NCBI RefSeq assembly: GCF_040822085.1 | Contig: NZ_CP162006.1 | Location: forward strand, 2,170,001-2,234,000 | Reading direction: 5' to 3' | DNA: 64,000 nt | Source: Rhodoferax sp. WC2427 | GTDB lineage: Bacteria > Pseudomonadota > Gammaproteobacteria > Burkholderiales > Burkholderiaceae_C | Shown: positions 63,809-64,000 of the stretch, in pieces | How the letters are laid out: each line of letters opens with the position of its first letter | How positions within the stretch are numbered: position 1 is the first letter of the stretch | The notes under the pieces: model-generated | What the model saw: the letters and a program-made list of their open reading frames with translations, nothing else | Database searches by the model: none | What the model was told of the DNA's origin: nothing | Made by a program: the position numbers and the translations under genes

Positions 63809-64000
63809 ATGTCTGGAAGTGAATTTAGAATAGAACATGATTTGCTCGGCGACCGGGATATTCCGGTTGACGCCTATTACGGGGTCCATACTTTGCGTGC
63901 CCTGGAGAACTTCCCGATTACCGGCACGGCCATCTCGATCTACCCCGAACTGATCAAGGCCCTGGCCTGCATCAAGCAGGCGGCGGCGCTGTCCAACCAT
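63809..64000 (+). CDS. aspA: Aspartate ammonia-lyase (partial)
   Basis: The first 64 codons are visible; the gene runs off the right edge. [20 protein letters not shown] followed by [13 protein letters not shown] matches the N-terminus of AspA closely (E. coli [20 protein letters not shown]). It deaminates aspartate to fumarate and ammonia. AAAAGGAGC lies 6 nt before the ATG. Divergent from the LysR gene; it links the neighbouring uncharacterised operon to aspartate, either as product or as nitrogen source. Confidence 0.93.
   Translation, partial: [64 protein letters not shown]

Overview
The window comes from a GC-rich betaproteobacterium, most likely Burkholderiales family Comamonadaceae. 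This rests on the gene families and their order (cysB-type regulator next to cbiX, lptF-lptG divergent from pepA-holC, a mobR/mobA-like 3-hydroxybenzoate locus) and on a short palindromic interspersed repeat, 12 copies here, of a kind I associate with Comamonadaceae. There are no rRNA genes, no CRISPR array and no recognisable insertion sequence. One tRNA gene (Ser, anticodon GGA) is present.

Layout. 1-530: 5' end of a sensor kinase gene. 730-1956: ycaQ-type DNA glycosylase. 1985-8631: a divergent Fap-like functional amyloid cluster. The minus arm encodes a Gly/Ala/Thr-rich amyloid-like subunit, a small secreted partner, a C39-like peptidase (FapD type), a further secreted partner, a small membrane protein and a 56-codon excalibur-domain gene. 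The plus arm encodes a coiled-coil plus beta-barrel outer membrane protein (FapF type) and a VpsR-like sigma-54 activator. A textbook -24/-12 promoter lies upstream of the amyloid gene. 8796-31970 is mostly core metabolism and housekeeping: hrpA, DUF2239-MATE, bdhA-adc, an aminotransferase, cysB-like, cbiX, lptFG, pepA-holC, livJ-like, a sugar nucleotidyltransferase, tRNA-Ser, SPFH-NfeD and a 757-residue basic amino acid decarboxylase. 32154-37804: fasciclin protein, periplasmic LigE-type ligase, ggt, MoaD-like and BNR-repeat proteins, cytochrome b561. 37949-41870: MarR, MFS and mobA, a 3-hydroxybenzoate uptake and hydroxylation locus. 42001-51523: an accessory stretch without copies of the interspersed repeat (enoyl-CoA hydratase, alpha/beta hydrolase, tautomerase, NTF2-like, MBL-fold, HxlR, a truncated oxidoreductase remnant, GFA, VOC, two aldo/keto reductases, cupin-carboxymuconolactone decarboxylase fusion, LysR).

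53849-64000 is the least explained part. A tightly packed minus-strand operon encodes a nitrilase-superfamily amidase, a 960-residue PLP decarboxylase, an ATP-grasp ligase, a C45-type autoproteolytic acyltransferase/hydrolase, a dicarboxylate/amino acid symporter and an amino acid binding protein. A HypT-like LysR regulator lies just upstream, and an aspartate ammonia-lyase gene is divergent from it. I know of no characterised pathway with this gene set. It reads as import and remodelling (ligation, decarboxylation, deacylation or amide hydrolysis) of an acidic amino acid or a conjugate of one.

The interspersed repeat is both intergenic (as hairpins, some acting as terminators) and inside two conserved genes. 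It encodes a linker in HrpA and the start of a Lys/Ala-rich tail in PepA. All functions are read from sequence and remembered family features; no database search was run.
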